Shown here: one piece after another, positions 31,459 to 37,561 of the stretch
Layout: the number at the start of each line of letters is the position of its first letter
Numbering within the stretch: the stretch's first letter is position 1
NCBI RefSeq assembly: GCF_000739555.1
Contig: NZ_BBJN01000054.1
Coordinates: 1-37,561, forward strand
From: Halolamina rubra
Lineage (GTDB): Archaea; Halobacteriota; Halobacteria; Halobacteriales; Haloferacaceae
DNA: 37,561 nucleotides
Direction: 5' to 3'
Position numbers and translations under genes: made by a program
Notes under the pieces: model-generated
What the model saw: only the letters and a program-made list of their open reading frames with translations
Database searches by the model: none
Told to the model about the DNA's origin: nothing

Positions 31459-31809
31459 ATGAGTGGCCAGTCTGCGGGCCGACCGCTGTCGCTCACGGCC
31501 GACGCCGACGAGCGCTTGGCGTCGCTGCTCGACGACCAGGGGCTCGACCCCGACAGCGCCGGGCTCAGGGTGGCTGTCGAGCGCGGCGGCTGTGCGGGGC
31601 TCTCCTACCGGTTCGATCTGGTCGCCTCGCCGGAGCCGGACGACATTGTGCAGGACCGCGACGGCGTGAACGCCTTCGTCGATCCGGCGGCGGTCGAGTA
31701 CGTCGACGGCGCCGCGATCGACCACACGCGCTCGGCCCACGGCACGGGGTTCCGGATCGACAACCCGAACGCGGACCAGCAGTGTGGCTGCGGGCTCTCG
31801 TTTCGGTGA
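31459..31809 (+). CDS. HesB/IscA-family iron-sulfur cluster assembly protein
   Basis: A-type carrier that accepts or delivers Fe-S clusters. The 116-residue protein keeps the three invariant cysteines: C45 in ERGGCAGLSY, and C109 and C111 in QQCGCGLSF. DGVNAFVDPAAVEYVDGAAIDH is the central conserved block. It is about the family's usual length, with a short N-terminal tail. The large Nuo complex encoded here needs several [4Fe-4S] clusters, but no direct link can be shown. It is probably monocistronic, with the next gene convergent. Confidence 0.92.
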   Translation: MSGQSAGRPLSLTADADERLASLLDDQGLDPDSAGLRVAVERGGCAGLSYRFDLVASPEPDDIVQDRDGVNAFVDPAAVEYVDGAAIDHTRSAHGTGFRIDNPNADQQCGCGLSFR

Positions 31810-31845
31810 GGGTGCCGCCTCGCTCGCAGAAGGGACCGGCGCGAA

Positions 31846-32409
31846 TTAGCTGATGAACTCGTTGTCCCGCCAGTTGACGCCGCCGTCCTCGCCGTTGCCC
31901 TGGCGTGGGTTCTCGACGACTTCGACGCTCGCGGGGCGTTCCTCGCCCTCGACGATGCGGACCGCCTGGAGGTCGTCGTCCTTCTCCAGGACGGCGGTCA
32001 GCGTGCCCTTCTCGGAGATGAGCGCGAGTTCGCGCAGGACGAGGAACATCGGGAAGCGCAGCGCGCTGTTCTGGAGCACCGTCTCGCGGTCGCCCTTGAA
32101 GCAGGCGAACTCGACGAGCTCGGAGGGGATCTCCTCCTCTTCCTCCTCCTGGCCCCAGGTCGGGGCGGTTTTCGGCGGCTCCTCCTCGTAGACACGCGTC
32201 TCGGAGACGCTCGCTTTGAGCTGTGCCGTCGGCGTGTACTTGCCGATGTCGGCGTCCTCCGCGACGGCTTTCAGGATCAGGGTGTTGTTCCGGCGGGTGA
32301 GTTCGACGTCGTCGAGTTCGGCTGGGAGATCCGGGTTCTCCAGAAACTCTTCGAGGTCTTCGAGTGGCAGTTCGAGGGTCGAGTGGAGTCGGAATACGCG
32401 ACCTGTCAT
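31846..32409 (-). CDS. Conserved haloarchaeal protein of unknown function (possibly DUF7110)
   Basis: The 187-residue acidic protein begins VFRLHSTLELPLEDLEEFLE, then LTRRNNTLILKAVAEDADIGKYTPTAQL and a highly acidic EEEEEE segment near residue 90. VEFACFKGDRETVLQNSALRFPMFLVLRELAL follows, then a last sheet. The pattern resembles a haloarchaeal family I recall as DUF7110; the number is uncertain. No enzymatic motif is seen. The 5' region to 32470 is G-rich on the plus strand and lacks a Shine-Dalgarno, so the transcript probably has a C/A-rich unstructured leader. Confidence 0.8.
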   Translation of the reverse strand: MTGRVFRLHSTLELPLEDLEEFLENPDLPAELDDVELTRRNNTLILKAVAEDADIGKYTPTAQLKASVSETRVYEEEPPKTAPTWGQEEEEEEIPSELVEFACFKGDRETVLQNSALRFPMFLVLRELALISEKGTLTAVLEKDDDLQAVRIVEGEERPASVEVVENPRQGNGEDGGVNWRDNEFIS

Positions 32410-32413
32410 TTGT

Positions 32414-32440
32414 GGGTGTGGGATGGGATGTGTGTGGGGG
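32414..32440 (+). repeat. G-run array with G-quadruplex potential
   Basis: GGG runs at 32414-32416, 32420-32422, 32425-32427 and a G5 run at 32436-32440 leave loops of 3, 2 and 8 nt, on the template strand for the minus-strand gene starting at 32409. The stretch is purine/T-only and unlike its surroundings. It may fold as a quadruplex in DNA; the matching RNA leader would be C/A-rich. Confidence 0.35.
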
Positions 32441-32522
32441 TTCGGTGGGCGGCGAGTGGCGTTAACCGTACGAGTACGCCAGTTCTAGGCCGTCTAGCCT
32501 TTTAGCTGTTGTTGCCTGCGGT

Positions 32523-32863
32523 TCAGGCGCTGGCGCGGACCGTCTCCGCGAGCTCGTCGCGCTCGTCCAGCTCCGCGAGCACGTCGCTGCCGCCGACGAA
32601 CTCGCCGTCGACGAACGTCTGTGGGATCGTCTCCCAGTCGGACTTCTCCTCGAGCACCGAGCGGTACTGCGGGAGCGCCGGCAGCACGTCGACGGTCTCG
32701 AACTCCGCGCGGTGCTGGGAGATCAGCTGGACCGCACGCTGGGAGTAGCCACACTGGGGATCAGCCGGTTGCCCTTCATGAACAGGACGACTTCGTTCTC
32801 CTCGAGAACTTCCTCGACCCGCTCGCGGACTTCCTCCTCGGTAAGTTCGCTCTGGGAGCTCAT
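32523..32863 (-). pseudogene. Monothiol-type glutaredoxin gene interrupted by a one-base deletion
   Basis: ATG 32863 starts MSSQSELTEEEVRERVEEVL, leading to EVVLFMKGNRL; in the next frame the protein continues CGYSQRAVQLISQ, then DWETIPQTFVDGEFVGGSDV, and ends at TGA 32523. Joined, they form one 113-residue Grx of the PICOT/Grx4 type with the CGYS active site at C39. The frames meet at 32759-32760, where one C (plus strand) is missing: GGGGAT instead of GGGGCAT, which would restore L-M-P-Q-C-G-Y. The junction falls directly on the active-site approach. A TATA-like TTATCC lies about 27 nt upstream. It may be a sequencing error or a true loss of function. Confidence 0.85.
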
Positions 32864-32920
32864 TTCGGTACGATATAGGTGGGTTGCCCGGATAACGGTT
32901 GCGCCGCGGGGACGGTAGCC

Positions 32921-32926
32921 TTTAAC
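32921..32926 (+). promoter_or_regulatory. TATA box of the winged-helix gene
   Basis: TTTAAC is centred about 28 nt before ATG 32952, fitting a leaderless transcript. A separate ATATAG element (32873-32878) and TTATCC on the minus strand serve the divergent glutaredoxin gene. Confidence 0.5.
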
Positions 32927-32951
32927 CTCCGGCCCGTGAACGCTCGCACAC

Positions 32952-33299
32952 ATGAGCGCGGCCGACTACGACCTCAGCGAAGACGAGCGGCAGGCCCTCG
33001 AGCTGATCCGCGAGAGCGGCGGCATCTACCAGAGCGACTTCTGGAAGGAGCTGGACATCTCCTCGCGAAAGGGCAGTCGGATCGCGGAGTCCCTCGCCGA
33101 GCAGGAGCTGATCCAGCGGGAGGAAGCCGTCTACAACGGCCACAACACGTACCTCCTGAAGCCCCGGACGCGCGACCTCGAGTTCTCGCTGCTTATGGCC
33201 GGGGACATGCTCACCCCATTCATCGGCGAGGAGGAGGTCGATCCGCAGTCCGACGCCTTCTCGCAGTGGTTGATGAACCTCGCCTACGAGGAGTACTGA
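32952..33299 (+). CDS. Winged-helix DNA-binding protein
   Basis: The 115-residue protein is a small archaeal regulator. Residues about 8-62 form a winged helix (ALELIRESGGIYQSDFWKELDISSRKGSRIAESLAEQELI) with a wing in REEAVYNGHNTYLL. The remaining residues form an acidic, probably dimerising helix region (SLLMAGDMLTPFIGEEEVDP and DAFSQWLMNLAYEEY). It resembles Lrp/MarR-type HTHs annotated in haloarchaea, without a ligand domain. Its target is unknown. It is divergent from the glutaredoxin gene, which could be under its control (inference). Confidence 0.82.
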   Translation: MSAADYDLSEDERQALELIRESGGIYQSDFWKELDISSRKGSRIAESLAEQELIQREEAVYNGHNTYLLKPRTRDLEFSLLMAGDMLTPFIGEEEVDPQSDAFSQWLMNLAYEEY

Positions 33300-33302
33300 T
33301 AA

Positions 33303-33522
33303 ATCGCGGCTCGTGATCAGCCGCGACCGCCGTGTCGCGGCGACGGAACCTACGCCGCGATTGTGCTACTAACCGATCACGGCTCGTAACCTGCCGCGGG
33401 CTCCGTCCCGCGGCGACGGCGCGTGTTGCCGTGATCGTGTTCTTACCTATCACGGCTCGTGATCCGCCGCGACCGCCGTGTCGCGGCGACTGAACCCATG
33501 CCGTGAATCGTGTACTAACCAA
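33303..33522. repeat. Three tandem 73-bp structured repeats between convergent genes
   Basis: Units start at 33304, 33377 and 33450, exactly 73 bp apart. Each has an outer stem and an inner hairpin. Unit 1: outer ATCGCGGC (33303-33310)/GCCGCGAT (33354-33361), inner CCGCGAC (33321)/GTCGCGG (33340) with a 6-nt loop. Unit 2: outer ATCACGGC (33376-33383)/GCCGTGAT (33428-33435), inner CCGCGGG/CCCGCGG (33394-33413). Unit 3: outer ATCACGGC (33449)/GCCGTGAAT (33500-33508), inner as in unit 1 (33467-33486). Both strands of the stems change together, so pairing is kept. They end with TACTAACC, TTCTTACC and TACTAACC. This fills the only gap here of over 200 bp between convergent genes (33300-33564). Confidence 0.8.
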
Positions 33523-33564
33523 CCGACAGCCCGCCAACCACGACGACCGCCGTCGACGCCCTCC

Positions 33565-33972
33565 CTACTCCTCGACGCGGTAGTACATCCCCTTCGAGGC
33601 GGGCGCGGTCCGCTCGAACCCCCACTGCTCGTAGAACCCGTCCACGTCCGCCAGCAGGTTGACGTACGCATTCGGCGGGGCGGTGTCGTCGATCCAGTCC
33701 ATCACCGCGTCCATCAGCCGGCTCCCCAGCCCCCGTCCCTGGTGATCCGGGTGGACCACCATGTCGCAGACGTGGAACACGCTGCCGTCGTCGCCGACGA
33801 CCCGGGCCATCCCGACCGTCTCGCCCGCGTCGTCGACGACGATCACGGCGTAGCTGCTGTTCGGGAGCCCTCGCTCGACTGCCTCGCGCGAGCGTGCGGA
33901 CATCCCCGCGGCGTCGCGGAGTTCGAGAAATCGATCGACCGTCGGCGCCGACTCGCGGAGTTCGTACGGCAT
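33565..33972 (-). CDS. GNAT-family N-acetyltransferase
   Basis: The 135-residue protein covers one GNAT domain. MVVHPDHQGRGLGSRLMDAV (about residues 74-93) is the acetyl-CoA-binding loop with the Q/RxxGxG/A motif. The start MPYELRESAPTVDRFLELRDAAGMS and end DGFYEQWGFERTAP match the small-molecule or protein-tail type. The substrate is not evident. It follows psmA on the same strand by 16 nt and is the last gene of that operon. Confidence 0.88.
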   Translation of the reverse strand: MPYELRESAPTVDRFLELRDAAGMSARSREAVERGLPNSSYAVIVVDDAGETVGMARVVGDDGSVFHVCDMVVHPDHQGRGLGSRLMDAVMDWIDDTAPPNAYVNLLADVDGFYEQWGFERTAPASKGMYYRVEE

Positions 33973-33988
33973 CGAAACCCGGCGCGGA

Positions 33989-34747
33989 CTACTCCTCGGT
34001 CGCTTCGTCGTCCACGTCCTCCGCGAGCAGGTCCCCTCGCGCCAGGTGGGTCTCGATCTCCTCGGGCGGCAGGTGGACGTACTCCTCGGTCTCGACGTCG
34101 ATCGTCGCGAGGTCGACGCCGTAGGGGTCCATCTCCTCGTCGTCGTGGACCGTCAGCGCCGAGAGCGCGAGGTCGACGCCGTCCTCGAGGCTCATCCCGT
34201 CCTCGTACTCGGCCTCGAGATGCTCGCGGATGTCCGCGCGGTTCGCGCCGACGGAGAGCGCGCGCCACTCGTAGGGGGTGCCGCTGGGGTCGCACTCGAA
34301 CAGTCGCGGCCGGCCCTCGGTGACCCCGCCGACGATCAGCGAGACGCCGAACGGGCGGGCGCCGCCGTACTGCGTGTACTGCTGGATGAAGTCGGTCACC
34401 GTCTTCGAGAGCGTCTCGACGGTGATCGGCTCGCCGTAGCGCAGGTGGTTGACCTGTGCCTCCCGACGCGCCACGTCGATGAGCTTGCGCGCGTCGGCGA
34501 CGTGGCCCGCGCTCGCGATGCCGATGTGGTCGTCGACCTTGTGGAGCTTCTCCACCGAGTCCGGCTCGATCATCTTCGAGCGGCGGCGCTTGTCCGCGGC
34601 GAGCACGACGCCCTCCGGCGTTCGCACGCCGACGCTGGGCGTGCCGCGTTTGACCGCCTCGCGGGCGTACTCGACCTGGTAGAGGCGCCCGTCGGGCGAG
34701 AAGATGGTGATACCGCGGTCGTAGGCCTGCTGTTGTTGTCCTTGCAT
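33989..34747 (-). CDS. psmA: Proteasome subunit alpha
   Basis: Alpha subunits form the outer rings of the 20S proteasome and gate the substrate channel. The 252-residue protein starts MQGQQQQAYDRGITIFSPDG, with the conserved YDR of the gate. RLYQVEYAREAVKRGTPSVGVR is the alpha-type signature and HIGIASAGHVADAR follows. The C-terminal tail is acidic. ATG 34747 is fixed by homology; longer frames upstream overlap rnp2. It begins 2 nt after the rnp2 stop, as in the archaeal proteasome-RNase P operon. Confidence 0.96.
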   Translation of the reverse strand: MQGQQQQAYDRGITIFSPDGRLYQVEYAREAVKRGTPSVGVRTPEGVVLAADKRRRSKMIEPDSVEKLHKVDDHIGIASAGHVADARKLIDVARREAQVNHLRYGEPITVETLSKTVTDFIQQYTQYGGARPFGVSLIVGGVTEGRPRLFECDPSGTPYEWRALSVGANRADIREHLEAEYEDGMSLEDGVDLALSALTVHDDEEMDPYGVDLATIDVETEEYVHLPPEEIETHLARGDLLAEDVDDEATEE

Positions 34748-34749
34748 GG

Positions 34750-35229
34750 TTACTCGGTGTCCTGGACGGTCGCGCCGACCCACCCCGACGGCGTGTCGAC
34801 GTCGACGGCGCCGTCCCGGCGTCGAGCCGGCCGATCGGCGCCCTCGAACGCGACCTCTCTCTGTGTCGAACTGGGGGCTGGATCGCCTAAATAGCTTTCC
34901 GAAGCCGCGTCGACGCTGCCGGAGACGCCCGAGATCCGCAGGCCGACGGGGTGGCCGTTCACCTCGTCGACGCAGGCGATCGCCGCCCGCGCCGCTTCCA
35001 CCTCGCCGCGCCGGACCCTGACGATCGCGCCGCCGCTCCCGCCCTCGATCTCGAACCGCATCAGCCGCAGGTCCGCGTCGGCGCCCCCCGGGTCGCCCAG
35101 CAGGTTCTGGCCCGCGTACCAGAGCTCCCGCTGGAACGCCCGACGGCCGATCCCGGCGTCGGGCCACGTCTCGATCGCGACCGCGAGGTAGCGCCAGCGC
35201 GGCTGGAGATGTTTGGGGAGGTGTTTCAT
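34750..35229 (-). CDS. rnp2: Ribonuclease P protein component 2 (Pop5 homologue)
   Basis: Protein subunit of archaeal RNase P, which trims tRNA 5' ends. The 159-residue protein has the Pop5/Rpp14 pattern: KHLQPRWRYLAVAIET at the start, AFQRELWYAGQNLLGDPGGADADLRLM, then GAIVRVRRGEVEAARAAIACV and ISGVSGSVDAASESYL. A disordered acidic tail of about 45 residues follows. Its ATG overlaps the stop of the methyltransferase gene upstream in the operon (ATGA). Confidence 0.92.
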   Translation of the reverse strand: MKHLPKHLQPRWRYLAVAIETWPDAGIGRRAFQRELWYAGQNLLGDPGGADADLRLMRFEIEGGSGGAIVRVRRGEVEAARAAIACVDEVNGHPVGLRISGVSGSVDAASESYLGDPAPSSTQREVAFEGADRPARRRDGAVDVDTPSGWVGATVQDTE

Positions 35230-35828
35230 CGGTCCGCGACGAGCACCCCGTACTGGTCGCTCACGAGCGTCGCGTCCGAGACCGAGAACCCCGCGTCGGT
35301 CAGCGCCTCGACGAGCACGCCGACGGTCGCGGGGTCGTCGACCTCGGGGGAGAACTGCTCCTCGCCCTCGGCGATCGCCGCCGAGAGCATCACGTCGCCG
35401 AGCACGAACCGCCGCGGGTCGAGAGCCGCGATCCTCTCGATCGCCTCGCGCTTCTCGTCGTCCGCGAGGTGGTGCATCGCGAAGTTCGACACGACCACGT
35501 CGACCGCGGCGTCGACGTTCGGCGCGCGGAACCGCCCCTCGCCGAACTCGACGTTGTCGTGACCCGCCTCCTCGGCCTTCCCGCGGGCCTCCGCGAGCAT
35601 CCCCTCGCTGATGTCCCGCCCGATCACCGTCCCGGCCTCGGGAGCGAGTGCGAGCGCGATCGCCCCCGTGCCGCAGCCGAGATCGAGTACTGTCTCCTCG
35701 GCGCCGGGGTCGGCGGCGTCGATCACCATCGACGCGCAGGCGGCGTACTCGTCGCTGTCCTGCTGTTCGTCGTACTCCGCGGCGACCGCGGAGAAGCGTT
35801 CGGCGTGGTCGTCGATGGAGCGCTTCAT
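35226..35828 (-). CDS. Class I SAM-dependent methyltransferase
   Basis: The 200-residue protein starts MKRSIDDHAERFSAVAAEYDEQ, a UbiE/COQ5-like entry. VLDLGCGTGAIALAL (about residues 46-60) binds SAM, and VVSNFAMHHL is motif IV. The longer frame upstream was rejected because ATG 35828 overlaps the rnp3 stop by 4 nt and has the conserved start. Its place between two RNase P genes suggests RNA- or translation-related methylation, but the substrate is unknown; a small-molecule methyltransferase is possible. Confidence 0.88.
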   Translation of the reverse strand: MKRSIDDHAERFSAVAAEYDEQQDSDEYAACASMVIDAADPGAEETVLDLGCGTGAIALALAPEAGTVIGRDISEGMLAEARGKAEEAGHDNVEFGEGRFRAPNVDAAVDVVVSNFAMHHLADDEKREAIERIAALDPRRFVLGDVMLSAAIAEGEEQFSPEVDDPATVGVLVEALTDAGFSVSDATLVSDQYGVLVADR

Positions 35829-36577
35829 TCCTCGTACCGCCCCCTTTGGACGCCCGGGGAGATGAACGAATCGGCCCGGCGCTCCCGGTTGCGCGCGGCC
35901 AGCCGGCCCCACTCGGCCAGCCCCTCCCGGACCGCGTCGGCGCCGAAGCCGATCTGCTCGCCCACCGCCGCGAGGTCGCGGGGCGCCCGCATTCGCAGGT
36001 GCGACGCCGGCGTCGCGCTCACGACGTACGGCGCGTCGAAGTAGTCGACCAGCTCCCGGAGCTTCCGCAGCTTCCGGAGCCGGCGGACCCGCGAGCCGCC
36101 GTCGTCCCGCAGCACCGCGCCGAGGTCGAACTCGATCCGCACGTCGTGGGCGACCGCCGCCTTCACGAGCACGTGGTTCACGTCGCCCGTCCCGTCGAAC
36201 GGCCGCGCGAGCACGTCGACGCGGTCCTGCTCGACCGCGAACCGGTTGAGCGCGTCCGTCCCACCGCGGACCAGTAGCACGGTGCAGTCGCCCCGGAAGT
36301 TCCCCACCGCGCCGCTCGCACCCTGCGGGTCGTCGGCGTCGATCTCCACCCCCCGGACCACGTCGACGCCGTGGCGACCCGCAAGCGTCCCCGGGTCGTA
36401 CTCGGCCTCGCGCGTGCGGACGACCACACCCTCGAAGCCGTACTCCGCGGCGGTTTTAACCTGCCGGGCGACCGTGGCCTCGCCCTCGGGGTGGGCGTAC
36501 ACCGCCTCGTAGGGTCCGATCGACTCGGGATCGGTCCCTGCGTTCGCTTCGCCCTCGCCGCCCGCGTCGTCGCTCAC
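35825..36577 (-). CDS. rnp3: Ribonuclease P protein component 3 (Rpp30 homologue)
   Basis: Second RNase P protein, a TIM-barrel of the PHP-like Rpp30 family. The GTG at 36577 overlaps the folP stop (GTGA) and gives a 250-residue protein with an acidic N-terminal tail. YEAVYAHPEGEATVARQV follows, then VVRGVEIDADDP, VLARPFDGTGDVNHVLVKAA, the basic RRLRKLRKLRELVDYF and YVVSATPASHLRMRAPRDLAA. Longer ORFs in this frame are GC artefacts inside folP. It partners rnp2 two genes downstream. Confidence 0.93.
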   Translation of the reverse strand: MSDDAGGEGEANAGTDPESIGPYEAVYAHPEGEATVARQVKTAAEYGFEGVVVRTREAEYDPGTLAGRHGVDVVRGVEIDADDPQGASGAVGNFRGDCTVLLVRGGTDALNRFAVEQDRVDVLARPFDGTGDVNHVLVKAAVAHDVRIEFDLGAVLRDDGGSRVRRLRKLRKLRELVDYFDAPYVVSATPASHLRMRAPRDLAAVGEQIGFGADAVREGLAEWGRLAARNRERRADSFISPGVQRGRYEE

Positions 36578-37561
36578 GGCTCGAACCCCTCCGGGTCGGC
36601 GGCGGCGTCGGCGACGTTCACCGCGGCGGCGTTCTCGGCCACGTCGTGGACGCGGACGACGTCGGCGCCGTTGGCCGCCGCGAGCGCGGTCGCGGCGATC
36701 GTGGAGTTCGGCGCGTCGCCGGCCCGCTCGCCGGTCAGTTCGAACATCGACTTGTGGGAGTGGCCGAACAGCAGCGGACAGCCCAGCGCGTCGAACTCCC
36801 CCAGGCGGTCGAGCAGGTCGAACGACTCCCGCGCGGTCTTCCCGAAGCCGATCCCGGGGTCGATCACGACCTGCCCGCGGTCGACGCCGGCCTTCTCGGC
36901 GGCCAGCAGACGCTCGTGGAGCTCCCGGATCGTCTCCTCGACTACGTCGTCGTAGTGGACCTCGGTCGACGGGTCGACCGGCGCCTCGATCGAGTGCATC
37001 AGCACGACCGGCACGCCCGTCTCGGCGGCGACGCGGCGCATCTCCGGGTCCTGCAGCCCCTCCACGTCGTTGAGCACGTCGGCGCCGGCGTCGACAACCG
37101 CGCGCGCCACCTCGGGCCGGCGCGTGTCGACCGAGACGGGCACGTCGAGATCCGCGAGGCGCTCGACGACGGGGAGCACGCGGTCGAGCTCCTCCTCGAT
37201 CTCCACGGGGTCGGCGCCCGGCCGGGTGCTCTCGCCGCCCACGTCGATCAGGTCGGCGCCGGCGTCGACCATCGCCTCGGCGCGCGCGACGGCGTCCTCG
37301 ACGCGCTCGTACTCGCCGCCGTCGTGGAACGAGTCGGGCGTGACGTTCAGCACGCCCATCACCGCGGTCCGGTCCTGCGGCCACGGGAACTCCCGCTCGG
37401 GTGGGCTGTGCTGGATCCCCAACTGCTGGCGGATCTCCTCGCCGAGCCCCGAGAGCCCCCACCGCTGACCCTGCAGCTTCTCGGCCAGCCGCTTGAACTG
37501 CGCCATCGTCCCGAGACGCACCACGTCGCAGGACGCGTCGCCGCCGGCCCGCCAGCGCCGA
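36574..37561 (-). CDS. folP: Dihydropteroate synthase domain, probably the C-terminal half of a FolC-FolP fusion (start outside window)
   Basis: Dihydropteroate synthase condenses a pterin diphosphate with p-aminobenzoate in folate-type cofactor synthesis. The family blocks are AVMGVLNVTPDSFHDGG, VDAGADLIDVGGESTRPGA, VPVSVDTRRPEVARA, LNDVEG, VVIDPGIGFGKT and CPLLFGHSHKSMF. The frame stays open to the right edge: before an internal Met at 37506 the codons read CDVVRLGT, so the gene probably continues into a FolC-type domain, as in the FolCP fusion known from Haloferax. If unfused, the start would be ATG 37506. It is the first gene seen in the operon; rnp3 starts inside its stop. Confidence 0.9.
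   Translation of the reverse strand, partial: RRWRAGGDASCDVVRLGTMAQFKRLAEKLQGQRWGLSGLGEEIRQQLGIQHSPPEREFPWPQDRTAVMGVLNVTPDSFHDGGEYERVEDAVARAEAMVDAGADLIDVGGESTRPGADPVEIEEELDRVLPVVERLADLDVPVSVDTRRPEVARAVVDAGADVLNDVEGLQDPEMRRVAAETGVPVVLMHSIEAPVDPSTEVHYDDVVEETIRELHERLLAAEKAGVDRGQVVIDPGIGFGKTARESFDLLDRLGEFDALGCPLLFGHSHKSMFELTGERAGDAPNSTIAATALAAANGADVVRVHDVAENAAAVNVADAAADPEGFEP

Noticed and set aside
32494-32754. Separate minus-strand gene beginning MWLLPACG
   Set aside because: It is a shadow frame over the second half of the glutaredoxin; the correct frame continues with CGYSQ and the WETIPQTF block.
33303-33522. CRISPR array
   Set aside because: The units are 73 bp, diverge from each other by paired changes, contain inner and outer stems, and have no unique spacers between identical short repeats; no cas gene is nearby.
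1-37561. tRNA, rRNA, insertion sequence, integrase or attachment site
   Set aside because: Gene gaps were read on both strands; none shows a tRNA-like cloverleaf with the conserved TTCGAA/T-loop context, no transposase-like protein was found, and no flanking direct repeats mark an island.

Overview
The window is a single, very GC-rich, gene-dense piece of a haloarchaeal (class Halobacteria) chromosome. The evidence is the strongly acidic proteins, the archaeal proteasome alpha subunit, archaeal RNase P proteins (Pop5 and Rpp30 homologues), an archaeal Dph6-type ligase, a Nuo operon with split NuoJ and no NuoE/F/G, and TATA-type promoters about 27 nt before start codons (leaderless style). The genus cannot be fixed from the sequence alone. 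No rRNA, tRNA, CRISPR array, transposase or phage gene was seen. No gene-free stretch exceeds 300 bp; the longest, 33300-33564, is filled by structured repeats.

Layout, left to right. 1-1331: end of purK, then purE (purine synthesis). 1431-11773: an 11-gene nuo operon (A, B, CD, H, I, J1, J2, K, L, M, N) with stop/start overlaps throughout. 11790-12770: a small haloarchaeal hypothetical and a YbaK-type deacylase. 12836-16956: an iron/siderophore-type ABC importer (lipoprotein, FAD protein, permease, ATPase) with two matching DtxR-like operators. 17025-23889: housekeeping and conserved haloarchaeal genes (M24 peptidase, zinc-ribbon membrane protein, CBS-ParB protein, TrkA-N/DHH phosphoesterase, HTH/Zn-ribbon regulator, sugar nucleotidyltransferase, cupin, small zinc finger). 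24082-26658: an NhaC-type antiporter with a short upstream ORF, and dph6. 26755-29604: a KaiC/RAD55-like degenerate protein, a CHAT-domain caspase-like protein, and a convergent 46-residue single-span membrane peptide. 29720-32863: a PP-loop sulfur-type enzyme, a HesB/IscA protein, two haloarchaeal hypotheticals, and a monothiol-type glutaredoxin gene split by an apparent one-base deletion. 32952-33299: a winged-helix regulator. 33565-37561: folP (probably the end of a larger FolCP fusion), rnp3, a methyltransferase, rnp2, psmA and a GNAT gene, one tightly packed minus-strand operon.

The most interesting items are: (i) the CHAT module, which has the look of a protease-plus-membrane-effector system; (ii) three tandem 73-bp intergenic units at 33303-33522 whose inner and outer stems change sequence but keep pairing; (iii) a second hairpin cluster at 23931-24082, also between convergent genes; (iv) paired TTAGG..CCTAA operators that link both halves of the iron-transport locus; (v) the glutaredoxin frameshift; and (vi) the Shine-Dalgarno-bearing leader ORF ahead of nhaC.
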